From contig NC_053039.3 in assembly GCF_002575655.3 (NCBI RefSeq), positions 374,333,633-374,397,632 of the forward strand: a DNA stretch of 64,000 nucleotides, written 5' to 3'. Positions within the stretch are counted from its first letter, which is position 1, and every line of letters starts with the position of its first letter. Source of the DNA: Aegilops tauschii subsp. strangulata (Eukaryota > Streptophyta > Magnoliopsida > Poales > Poaceae). The position numbers were made by a program, and so were the translations under genes. The notes beneath the pieces are model-generated. The model saw only the letters and a program-made list of their open reading frames with translations, was not told the DNA's origin and searched no databases. Shown here one piece after another: positions 54,376 through 64,000 of this stretch.

Positions 54376-56391
54376 GTCTCCCACTTGCACTAGAGTCAAT
54401 AGTCTAGATTACATAGTAATGATTCTAACACCAATGGAGTCTTAGTGCTAATCATGTTTTGCTCGTGGAAGAGGCTTAGTCAACGGGTCTGCAACATTCA
54501 GATCCGTATGTATTTTGCAAATCTCTATGTCTCCCTCATTGACTTGATCGCGGATGGAATTGAAGCGTCTCTTGATGTGTTTGGTTCTTTTGTGAAATCT
54601 GGATTCCTTCGCCAAGGATATTGCTCCAGTATTCTCACAAAAGATTTTCATTGGACCCGATGCACTAGGTATTACACCTAGATCGGATATGAACTCCTTC
54701 ATCCAGACTCCTTCATTTGTTGCTTCCGAAGCAGCTATGTACTCCGCTTCACACGTAGATCCCACCACGACGCTCTGCTTGGAACTACACCAACTGACAG
54801 CTCCACCATTCAATATAAATGCGTATCCGGTTTGCGACTTTGAATCATCCGGACCAGTGTCAAAGCTTGCATCGACGTAACCATTTACGACGAGCTCTTT
54901 GTCACCTCCGTAAATGAGAAACATATCCTTAGTCCTTTTCAGGTATATCAGGTTGTTCTTCACCGCTGTCTAGTGATCCACTCCTGGATTACTTTGGTAC
55001 CTCCCTGCTAAACTTAGCAAGGCACACATCAGGTCTGGTACACAGCATTGCATACATGATAGAACCTATGGCTGAGGCATAGGGAATGACTTATATTTTC
55101 TCTCTATCTTCTGCAGTGGTCGGGCATTGAGTCTGACTCAACTTCACACCTTGTAACACAGGCAAGAACCCTTTCTTTGACTGATCCATTTTGAACTTCT
55201 TCAAAACTTTATCAAGGTATGTGCTTTGTGAAAGTCCAATTAAGCGTCTTGATCTATCTCTATAGATCTTGATGCCCAATACATAAGCAGCTTCACCGAG
55301 GTCTTTCATTGAAAAATTCTTATTCAAGTATCCTTTTATGCTATCCAGAAATTCTATATCATTTCCGATCAACAATATGTCATCCACATATAATATCAGA
55401 AATGCTATAGAGCTCCCACTCACTTTCTTGTAAATACAGGCTTCTCCAAAAGTCTGTATAAAACCATATGCTTTGACCACACTATCAAAGCGTATATTCC
55501 AACTCCGAGATGCTTGCACCAGTCCATAAATGGATTGCTAGAGCTTGCACATTTTTTTAGCACCTTCAGGATCGACAAAACCTTCTAGTTGCATCATATA
55601 CAACTCTTCTTTAAGATATCCATTAAGGAAATTCAGTTTTGACATCCATTTGACAAATTTCATAATCATAAAATGCGGCAATTGCTAACATGATTCGGAC
55701 AGACTTAAGCATCGCTATGGGTGAGAACGTCTCATTGTAGTCAACTCCTTGAACTTGTCGAAAACCTTTCGCATCAAGTCGAGCTTTGTAGACAGTAACA
55801 TTACCGTCAGCGTCAGTCTTCTTCTTGGAGATCCATTTATTCTCATACATGGATCCCATCTCATATTTGATGGCCTCAAGCCATTTTGCGGAATCTGGGC
55901 TCATTGTCGCTTCCTCATAGTTTGTAGGTTCATCATGGTCTAGTAACATGACTTCCAGAACAGGATTACCATACCACTCTGGTGCAGAACGTACTTTGGT
56001 TGACCTACGAGGTTCGGTAGTAACTTGATCTGAAGTTTCATGATCATCATTAGCTTCCTGACTAATTGGTGTAGGAATCACTGAAATTGATTTCTGTGAT
56101 GAACTACTTTCCAATTCGAGAGAAGGTACAATTACCTCATCAAGTTCTACTTTCCTCCCATTCACTTCTTTCGAGAGAAACTCCTTCTCTAGAAAGGATC
56201 CATTCTTAGCAATGAATATCTTGCCTTCGGATCTGTGATAGAAGGTGTACCCAACAGTCTCCTTTGGGTATCCTATGAGGACGCATTTCTCCGATTTGGG
56301 TTCGAGCTTATCAGGTTGAAGCTTTTTCACATAATCATCGCAGCCCCAAAATTTAAGACACGACAGCTTAGGTTTCTTGCCAAACCACAGT
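54376..56391 (-). pseudogene. pol: pol fragment (RT and RNase H) of BARE copy A
   Basis: Three minus-strand blocks in different frames. At 56391-55623: WFGKKPKLSCLKFWGC, then the RT start QGVDYNETFSPIAMLKSVRI and QMDVKTEFP, where a one-base insertion breaks the frame. At 55519-55091: RT with the catalytic YVDD in FLILYVDDILLIGNDIEFL. At 54963-54448: RNase H with GYVDASFDTGPDDSKSQTGY, STCEAEYIAASEAT and KTDLNVADPLTKPLP-like C-terminal motifs (here IHTDLNVADPLTKPLP). Stops follow near 54445. Frameshifts and stops make it non-functional. Integrase and gag lie beyond the gypsy insertion at 56392. Confidence 0.85.
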
Positions 56392-57272
56392 TGATACGTC
56401 TCCAACGTATCTATAATTTTTTATTGTTCCATGCTATATTATATTCTGTTTTGGACATTATTGGGCTTTATTATACACTTTTATATTATTTTTGGGACTA
56501 ACCTATTAACCGGAGGCCCAGCCCAGAATTGTTGTTTTTTGCCTATTTCAGAGTTTCGCAGAAAAAGAATATCAAACGGAGTCCAAACGGAATGAAACCT
56601 TCGGGAACGTGATTTTCGGAACGAACGTGATCCAGAGGACTTGGACCCTACGTCACAAAAGCTGCCAGGAAGCCACGAGGTAGGGGGCGCCTACCCCCTG
56701 GGCGCGCCCTCCACCCTCGTGGGCCCCACGTTGCTCCACCGACGTACTCCTTCCTCCTATATATACCTACGTACCCCCAAACTACCAGACATGGAGCCAA
56801 AAACCTAATTCCACCGCCGCAACCTTCCGTACCCGTGAGATCCCATCTTGGGCCTGTTCCGGAGCTCCGCCGGAGGGGGCATCGATCACGGAGGGCTTCT
56901 ACATCAACACCATAGCCTCTCCGATGATGTGTGAGTAGTTTACCTCAGACCTTCGGGTCCATAGTTATTAGCTAGATGGCTTCTTCTCTCTTTTTGGATC
57001 TCAATACAATGTTCTCCCCCTCTCTTGTGGAGATCTATTCGATGTAATCTTCTTTTGCGGTGTGTTTGTTGAGACCGATGAATTGTGGTTTTATGATCAA
57101 GTTTATCTATGAACAATATTTGAATCTTCTGAATTCTTTTATGTATGATTGTTTATCTATGCAAGTCTCTTCGAATTATCAGTTTGGTTTGGCCTACTAG
57201 ATTGATCTTTCTTGCAATGGGAGAAGTGCTTAGCTTTGGGTTCAATCTTGCGGTGTCCTTTCCCAGTGACAG
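56392..57272 (+). mobile_element. Gypsy-type LTR (TGATACG type), 5' part, inserted in BARE copy A
   Basis: It starts TGATACGTCTCCAACGTATC, a start I recognise from very abundant wheat LTRs, within a BARE pol codon series (QLWFGKK). A TATA box (CTATATATAC) lies near 56757. It is cut at 57272 by insertion of BARE copy B directly after TTTCCCAGTGACAG, where this LTR type normally continues. The rest lies outside the window. Confidence 0.7.
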
Positions 57273-59017
57273 TGTTGGGTAACGTAGTAATAATTCAAAA
57301 ATATTCCTACGTGTCACCAAGATCAATCTAGGAGATACTAGCAACGAGAGAGAGGGAGTGCATCTTCATACCCTTGAATATCGCTAAGCGGAAGCGTTAC
57401 AAGAACGCGGTTGATGGAGTCGTACTCGCGGCGATTCAAATCGCGGAAGATCCGATCTAGCGCCGAACAGACGGCGCCTCCGCGTTCAACACACGTACAC
57501 CCCGGGGACGTCTCCTCCTTCTTGATCCAGCAAGGGGAGAGGAGAAGTTGTGGGAGAACTCCGGTAGCACGACGGTGTGGTGGTGGAGCTTGTGGTATTC
57601 CTGCAGGGCTTCGCCAAGCTCTACGGAGGAGAAGGAAGAGTTGGAGGAGGGAGGGGCTGTGCCAGGGAAGGGGTTGCGGCTGCACTCTCTCTCCCTCTCT
57701 ATATATAGGGGGAAGGGGGTGGAGCAGGTGCCCTAGGGTTCCCTAGGGGAGGGGCGGCGGCCACAGGGGAAACCCTAGATGGGTTTGGGCGCCCCCACCC
57801 CTTGGAAACTTGCCCCCCAAGCCGGGTGGGGTGGCTGCCCTAGGGGAGGCGCCCCCACCTCTCCATGTTACGTGAGATGGGGTGGGAGGGGCTCACAGCC
57901 CCTTAGTGGGCTGATGTGCCCCCTCCCCTTGGCCCATAAGGCCCCCCAACGCTTGCCGGGGCCTCCGAAACCCCTTTCGGACACGCTAGTCGTCACCCGG
58001 TACCCCCGGAACAATTCCGGACTCCAATACCCTTCGACCAATATATCGATCTTCACCTCCAGACCATTCCGGAGTTCCTCGTCATGTACGGGATCTCATC
58101 TGGGACTCCGAACAACCTTCGATAACCACATACTATTTCCCATAACAACTCTAGCGTCACCGAACCTTAAGTGTGTAGACCCTACGGGTTCGGGAACCAT
58201 GCAGACATGACCGAGACGTTCTCCGGCAAATAACCAACAGCGGGATCTGGCTACCCATGTTGGCTCCCACATGTTCGACGATGATCTCATCGGATGAACC
58301 ACGATGTCGGGGATTCAATCAATCTCGTATACTATTCCCTTTGTCCACCGGTATGTTACTTGCCCGAGATTCGATCGTCGGCATCCCAATACCTCGTTCA
58401 ATCTCGTTACCGGCAAGTCTCTTTACTCATTCCGGAACGCATGATCCCGTGGCTAACTCCTTAGTCATGTTGAGCTCATTATGATGATGCATTACCGAGT
58501 GGGCCCAGAGATACCTCTCCGTCATACGGAGTGACAAATCCCAGTCTCGATTCATGCCAACCCAACAGACACTTTCGGAGATACCTGTAGTGCACCTTTA
58601 TAGTCACCCAGTTACGTTGTGACATTTGATACACCCAAAGCACTCCTACGGTATCCGGGAGTTGCACAATCTCATGGTCTAAGGAAATGATACTTGACAT
58701 TAGAAAAGCTCTAGCAAACGAACTACACAATCTTGTGCTATGCTTAGGATTGGGTCTTGTCCATCACATCATTCTCCTAATGATGTGATCCCGTTATCAA
58801 TGACATCCAATGTCCATGGTCAGGAAACCATAACCATCTATTGATCAACGAGCTAGTCAATTAGAGGCTTACTAGGGACATGTTGTGGTCTATGTATTCA
58901 CACAGCTATTACAGTTTCCAGTTAATACAATTATAGCATGAACAATAGACAATTATCATGAACAAGGAAATACAATAATAACCATTTTATTATTGCCTCT
59001 AGGGCATATTTCCAACA
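57273..59017 (-). repeat. 3' LTR of BARE copy B
   Basis: 1745 bp, plus strand TGTTGGGTAACGTAGTAA to GGGCATATTTCCAACA. The minus-strand start TGTTGGAAATATGCCC is the canonical BARE1/Angela end. A TATATATA box lies near 57700. Confidence 0.92.
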
Positions 59018-60630
59018 GTCTCCCACTTGCACTAGAGTCAATAATCTAGTTCACATCACCATGTGATTGTAATGAATCCAACACCCATGGGGTTTGTTCA
59101 TATCTCGCTTGTGAGAGAGGTTATTAGTCAACGGGTCTGAACCTTTCAGATCCGTGTGTGCTTTACAAATCTCTATGTCATCTTGTAGATGCAGCTACCA
59201 CGCGCTACTTGGAGCTATTCCAAATAACTTCTCTACTATACGAATCCAGTTTACTACTCAGAGTCATCCGGATTAGTGTCAAAGTTTGCATCGACGTAAC
59301 CCTTTACGACGAACTCTTTTACCACCTCCATAATTGAGAAAATTCCTTAGTCCACTAGTTACTAAGGATAAGTTCGACCGCTGTCATGTGATCCATTCCT
59401 GGATCACTCTTGTACCCCTTGACTAACTCATGGCAAGGCACACTTTAGTTGCGGTACACAGCAAAGCATACTATAGAGCCTACGTCTAAAGCATAGGGGA
59501 CGACCTTCGTCCTTTCTCTCTCTTCTGCCGTGGTCAGGTCTTGAGTCTTACTCAATACTCACACCTTGTAAAACAACCAAGAACTCCTTCTTTGCTGATC
59601 TATTTTGAACTCCTTCAAAATCTTGTCACGGTATGTATTCATTTGAAAGTACTATTAAATGTTTTTGATCTATCCTTATAGATCTTGATGCTCAATGTTC
59701 AAGTAGCTTAATCCAGGTTTTCCATTGAAAAACACTTCTCAAATAACCCTGTATGCTTTCTAGAAATTCTACATCATTTCTGATCAACAATGTGTTAACA
59801 ACATATACTCATCAAAAATTCTATAGTGCTCCCGCTCACTTCTTTGGAAAATACAAGTTTCTCATAAACTTTGTATAAACCCAAAATCTTTGATCATCTC
59901 ATCAAAGCGTACATTCCTACTCCGAGATGCTTACTCCAGTCCTTAGAAGGATTGCTGGAGCTTTGCGTACTTGTTAGCATATTTCAGGATTGACAAAACC
60001 TTCTGGTTGTATCACATACAACCTTTCCTCAAGAAAATCGTCGAGGAAACAATGTTTTGACATCCTATCTGCGAGATTTCATAAATAATGCAGTAACAGC
60101 TAATATAATTCCAACAAACTCTTAGCATCGCTACGAGTGAGAAAGTCTCATCGTAGTTAACTCCTTGAACTTGTCGAAAAACATCTTAACGACAAGTCGA
60201 GCTTTCCTAATGGTGACACTTACCATCATTGTCCGTCTTCCTTTTAAAATCCATCTGCACCCAACAGCCTTACGACCATCAAGTAGTTCTTCCAAAGTCT
60301 ATACTTTGCTTTTATACATGGATCCTCTCTCGGATTGTATGGCCTCGAGCCACTCGTCAGAATCCGGGCCCACCATCGCTTCTCCATAGCTCGTAGGTTC
60401 ATTGTTGTCTAGCAACATGACTTCCAAGATAGGATTACGTACCACTCTGAAGTAGTACGCATTCTTGTCGACCTACGAGGTTTGGGAGTGACTTGATCCG
60501 AAGTTTCATGATCACTATCATAAGCTTCCACTTCAATTGGTGTAGGTGCCACAGGAACAACTTCCTGTGCCCTGCTACACACTAGTTGAAGTGACGGTTC
60601 AATAACCTCATCAAGTCTCCAGCATCCTCC
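59018..60630 (-). pseudogene. pol: Decayed pol remnant of BARE copy B
   Basis: Segment-by-segment similarity to copy A pol on the minus strand is clear at DNA level, for example CAAAGTTTGCATCGACGTAA near 59280 and TGAACTTGTCGAAAA near 60165. However, frameshifts and deletions are so dense that no ORF over 75 residues remains. It is older or more damaged than copy A. Confidence 0.75.
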
Positions 60631-63382
60631 CTATAGCGACCAGACCTCAAACAGTCTGTGCTGCTGTGCACCAGTGTCATCCCCGGATCAGTAATGCTGA
60701 CACGCACAGTACAAATGGAGGATTTATAACAGAGTAGCAATCACACACTTATTACAACGAGTATCTCAAAAGAGAATAAGTATGATAAATATGGCTTAAG
60801 ACCATCTAAATACGATAACAGCGGAAGACTTGGAAGATAGGTGAGTCCATCAACTCCAACGGCATCACTGAGTATAAGATCACGACCTAAGGCACCTTAC
60901 TCGTCGTCTGAAAAGTCTGCAACATGAAACGTTGCAGCCCGAAACGGGTCAGCACATGGAATATGCTGGCAATGTAACACATACAGAGTAATGAACATAA
61001 TAATGCTAGACTACATGCATATATGGCTGGTAGAAGGCTCTATGGTTACAGTTTTGCCAAAAGCCAATTTTTCCCTACTGCAAAGGAATAAATTTTATTT
61101 AACTATCATGGTGGTTGTTAAACATTGAGAATGGTTGACAGCATTCTCAATCCCAATTAAGTATCATCATTAACCCAACAAAATTAATTAAAGTAACATG
61201 GTGATGAGATTCACATGATAATCCAAGTACTAGATACTCAAGATGTCCATAATCGGGGACACGGCTAACCATGATTAGTTTATACACTCTGCAGAGGTTT
61301 GTGCACTTTTCCCCACAAGACTCGATCGCCTCCGCTTGATTCTCGCACTACATGATGTTTGAGAAACGGATGACCGAGACACAGTCTTTCAGAATCGTTA
61401 ACTCTCTACTCCGGGTAGACAGTACCACCTACATCCCCTACATCTGCTAGTCTACCTCTTCAAGAGCTCACACAACTTAATCAACTATGCTAGAGCCCAT
61501 AATAGCTTGTGGCTGCACACGGAAGTTTCTAGCATGAATAATCTCATGATCCCTTTGAGCCTGGGTGGCGGTCCTTAGAAAAACAGGCAATCCTGGAATA
61601 CCCAAGTGCCTCAATCCACCCAGATGTGAGTTTTAGTTGCCACCTTAAGTTTAACCATTACTTAACAATCTCACATCTGTCATGGTAACACTCAAACCCA
61701 AACCACGTCTACTAGCATAGCATAGCAATATAAGCAAACATAGAAGTATCTCCCAAGGGTTTGATAATTACACAGGTAATAGGTACTACCTCAACTACTT
61801 CCCAATACCCACAGTTTAATTAGATCCTAGCCATGCAATGTTTGAGGGTTTGTCTAATGCAATAAAACTGGGTAGTAAAAGAGGTATGATCAAAGTGTTA
61901 CTTGCCTTGCTGATGATCCGTGAAACTTAGAGATTCGAAGTAGCAAGCGGCGCACTCCGGGTACTCTATCGCAAACAAACAAGCATACAATAAGCACTCA
62001 TCAAATGCACAGGTAAAACTCAAATAAAAGATCTAACCAGAAAGTTCAACTTAAGAACTCCGGTTTGCAAAAAGAAACAAATCGAACGAAGCAACGAAAG
62101 TCAAACGGCAAAAGAAATAAGCTTCGTATACTAATCTGAATCTAGGTCAAATTTTACAGTAGCAAAAACTTGTTTGAGTAGGTTAAACGGAAATAGAATT
62201 TTGAGACGAAACTCTAGGCGCTTGAATCGCCTGATTCCGATAAACGAGCGAAAAGTTAGACCAGAACGAAAATCTGATCAGAAATTGCGATCTGGAATAA
62301 TCGCGGAAAAACCGATGAAAAGAAAACTGACGAACAGTTAAACGAACGGACGTTCGTTAACAGCGACAAACCGACGAACACGTTCGCTAAAACGAACGGG
62401 TCGGTGAACGTTTACTAACTAACTAAATCGAATAAAAATAAACCGATCTATATAAAAAACTAGGGTTTCGAAAAAAATAAACCATGGTTTTTTAAAAAAA
62501 ACCGGCTCGGCGGCGGCGACTCGGCTACCTCGTCAGGCAGCTCCGGCGGGGTCAGGGCGGGGCTCCGGCGGGGTCGGACGGGGGCGGCGGGGCTCGGGGC
62601 GACGAGGGGTGACTGGGCGGCGGTGTACGGCGTCGAGGCGGCGAGCTCCTTCGGGCGGCGGGGTCGGCTCCGGCGGAGGCGTCTCCTCGGGCGGCGGCGG
62701 CTTCGGGTCGGGGCGGGGACGGGGTGAGGAGAGGGCGGGGGGGCTGGGGTATATAAGGTGGGGGGTGCCGTGGGGGAGGGGGCAAGGCAGCGGGCGGCGG
62801 CGGCGCTGTCGTGCCCGAGAGGGAGACGGGCGCGGGGCAGCTGGGCCGTCGGCTGGGCTTCGGCCCAGTCGGCGCGCTCGGCGTTTTTTTTAATAATATT
62901 TCACCGAACAAAAACAATTCGTAGAAAAATAGATATAAATCCAAAAATGCCAAAACAAATTTTCACCGTCTAATTAAAATAATTAGAACGACGTGAACAT
63001 TTTCTTGGCCCTAAAAATGCAATTTTTAAAACATGAAATTTTTCTAATGCAATTAAAATTGCAAATAAAATCCGAATAAAATCAAATATATGATTTTAAT
63101 ATTTTTCCTCCAATATTTCAATTATTTTGGAGAAGTCATATTTTCTCCTCTCATTTATTTTAATATGAAATATTTTTCGGAGAGAAAAAAATTAAAACCA
63201 AAAATCCTCGTTTTATTATTTGATAAAAATCAAATATGAAAACCGGGAAAATCCCCAACTCTCTCCGAGGGTCCTTGTGTTGCTTAGGATTTTTTTCGAG
63301 GATTTGCCAAAATGCAATAAAATATGCTATGCAATGATGATCTAATGTATAACATTCCAAATTGAAAATTTGGGATGTTACA
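60631..63382 (-). repeat. 3' LTR of the chromovirus
   Basis: The minus strand starts TGTAACATCCCAAATTTTC at 63382, right after the polypurine tract AAGGGGGTAGGTT. It ends GGTCTGGTCGCTATA at 60631; the expected end is TACA, so one base has probably changed. Length is 2752 bp. A TATATA box near 62750 precedes a very GC-rich leader (62720-62500) whose ORFs are compositional. Borders: right secure, left inferred from the junction with BARE pol. Confidence 0.75.
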
Positions 63383-64000
63383 AACCTACCCCCTTAAGAT
63401 GAATCTCGCCCTCGAGATTCGGGTTGGCTAGAAAATAGGTGAGAGTGGTTCTTCCGTAGATCTTCCTCTCGCTCCCAGGTGGCTTCATCTTCAGTGTGGT
63501 GACTCCACTGAACTTTGTAGAACTTGATAACCTTGCTGCGGGTGACTTGGCTGGCATACTCAAGAATCTTAACTGGTTTCTCCTCATAGGTCAAATCACT
63601 TTCCAACTGAATCGCTTCCAGTGGCACTGTATCTCTCAGTGGTATCTCAGCCATCTCTGTGTGGCACTTCTTCTACTGGGAAACGTGAAATACATCATGA
63701 ACTCCTGACAATCCTTCAGGCAATTCCAGCTTGTAAGCAACTTCTCCCATACGCTCCAAAACTCTGTATGGTCCTACAAAGCGTGGCGCTAAATTTCCCT
63801 TAACTCCAAAGCGCTTCACTCCTCGAAGTGGTGATACTCGTAGGTAAACTCTGTCTCCGACTTCGTGAACTGTCTCCTTACATTTAGAATCCGCATAACT
63901 CTTCTGCCTGGACTGGGCTACCTTGAGCCTATCGCGAATCAACTTCACTTTCTGTTCTGATTCCTTAATCAAGTCTGGTCCAAACAACTGGCGGTCTCCA
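63383..64000 (-). pseudogene. pol: Integrase C-terminus and chromodomain of the chromovirus pol
   Basis: On the minus strand the first block (from 64000 to 63676) encodes RLKVAQSRQKSYADSKCKE, VGDRVYLRVSPLRGVKRFGV and LELPEGLSGVHDVFHVSQ, the usual integrase C-terminal region. A TAG at 63675-63673 follows where a leucine codon is expected. The same frame then continues through KKCHTEMAEIPL. The chromodomain lies at about 63575-63430, with VKILEYASQVTRSKVIKFYK, then VQWSHHTEDEATWERE. Chromodomains guide integration toward marked chromatin; that role is family knowledge. The N-terminal pol is beyond the window. Confidence 0.85.

Larger units (their letters stand above)
52665..56391 (-). mobile_element. 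BARE1/Angela-type copia element, copy A, partial
   Basis: The minus strand starts at the LTR TGAAGGAAATATGCCC (usual BARE1/Angela start TGTTGGAAATATGCCC, slightly changed). The 3' LTR is followed, going up in coordinates, by the polypurine tract and a broken pol. The 5' half is beyond the insertion at 56392. The flank left of the LTR is CGATA (52660-52664); its partner is outside the window. Confidence 0.88.
57273..60630 (-). mobile_element. BARE1/Angela-type copia element, copy B, partial
   Basis: Same layout and orientation as copy A: LTR (57273-59017), polypurine tract, then pol remnants up to 60630. There, inside the sequence corresponding to about 56155 of copy A, the chromovirus LTR interrupts it. 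The flank GACAG (57268-57272) is the candidate target duplication. Confidence 0.85.
60631..64000 (-). mobile_element. Chromodomain gypsy element (chromovirus), 3' end
   Basis: Minus-strand pol C-terminus with chromodomain, a polypurine tract and a 2.75-kb 3' LTR. It interrupts BARE copy B. The 5' part is outside the window. The chromodomain at the integrase C-terminus places it in the chromovirus (Tekay/Del-like) branch of Ty3/gypsy. Confidence 0.85.

Noticed and set aside
62552..62953. Proline-rich minus-strand ORF of 133 codons
   Set aside because: GC-rich leader of the chromovirus LTR; compositional, with no recognisable domain.

Overview
The window is repeat-rich genomic DNA of a large-genome grass, most likely wheat or a close Triticeae relative. 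The evidence is BARE1/Angela-type, SIRE/Maximus-type, Tat-lineage and chromodomain LTR retrotransposons, a CACTA transposon with short ATGACA-type subterminal repeats, and Stowaway MITEs, all nested in one another. I find no intact ordinary host gene. Almost every coding region belongs to a transposable element and is broken by nonsense codons or frameshifts. The one intact small ORF with its own TATA box (47640-48185, minus strand) is cargo inside the CACTA element.

Layout. (1) 1-11970: the 3' portion of a Tat-lineage Ty3/gypsy element on the plus strand. It has gag-protease, pol with a second RNase H, a long 3' spacer, an oppositely oriented five-exon gene, and a 3' LTR (11451-11970). (2) 11971-13342 and 52169-52664: the two flanks of an older sequence, probably a CACTA element of the CTCGGCAAAG type, split by the next insertion. 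(3) 13343-52168: a CACTA transposon with matching termini and a GAA target duplication. It carries an exon-amplified minus-strand gene, a fragment of a B3-domain transcription-factor gene, an intact unknown gene, MITEs, a Helitron and several minisatellites. (4) 20796-39335: a SIRE/Maximus-lineage copia element inside the CACTA (target duplication GTGTA), with gag, pol and a third long ORF. (5) 21848-25833: a gypsy solo LTR inside the copia 5' LTR (target duplication GACTA). (6) 52665-64000: four elements stacked by successive insertion. They are BARE1/Angela copy A (minus), a gypsy LTR starting TGATACG (plus), BARE1/Angela copy B (minus), and a chromodomain gypsy element (minus) that runs off the window.

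How the parts relate. The insertion order can be read from the interruptions: older CACTA, then the 38.8-kb CACTA, then the Maximus-like copia, then the solo LTR. On the right the order is BARE A, TGATACG gypsy, BARE B, chromovirus. A hand comparison of the two Maximus LTRs gives about 2 percent substitutions, so this insertion is fairly recent. Its six nonsense codons lie in otherwise open single frames.

Most interesting parts: the antisense gene of the Tat element, whose exon phases all agree; the amplified exon segments of the CACTA gene; the captured B3 fragment; the intact passenger gene; and the Helitron lying inside a Stowaway MITE. Family names are lineage-level calls from recognised motifs and termini. 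No database search was possible.
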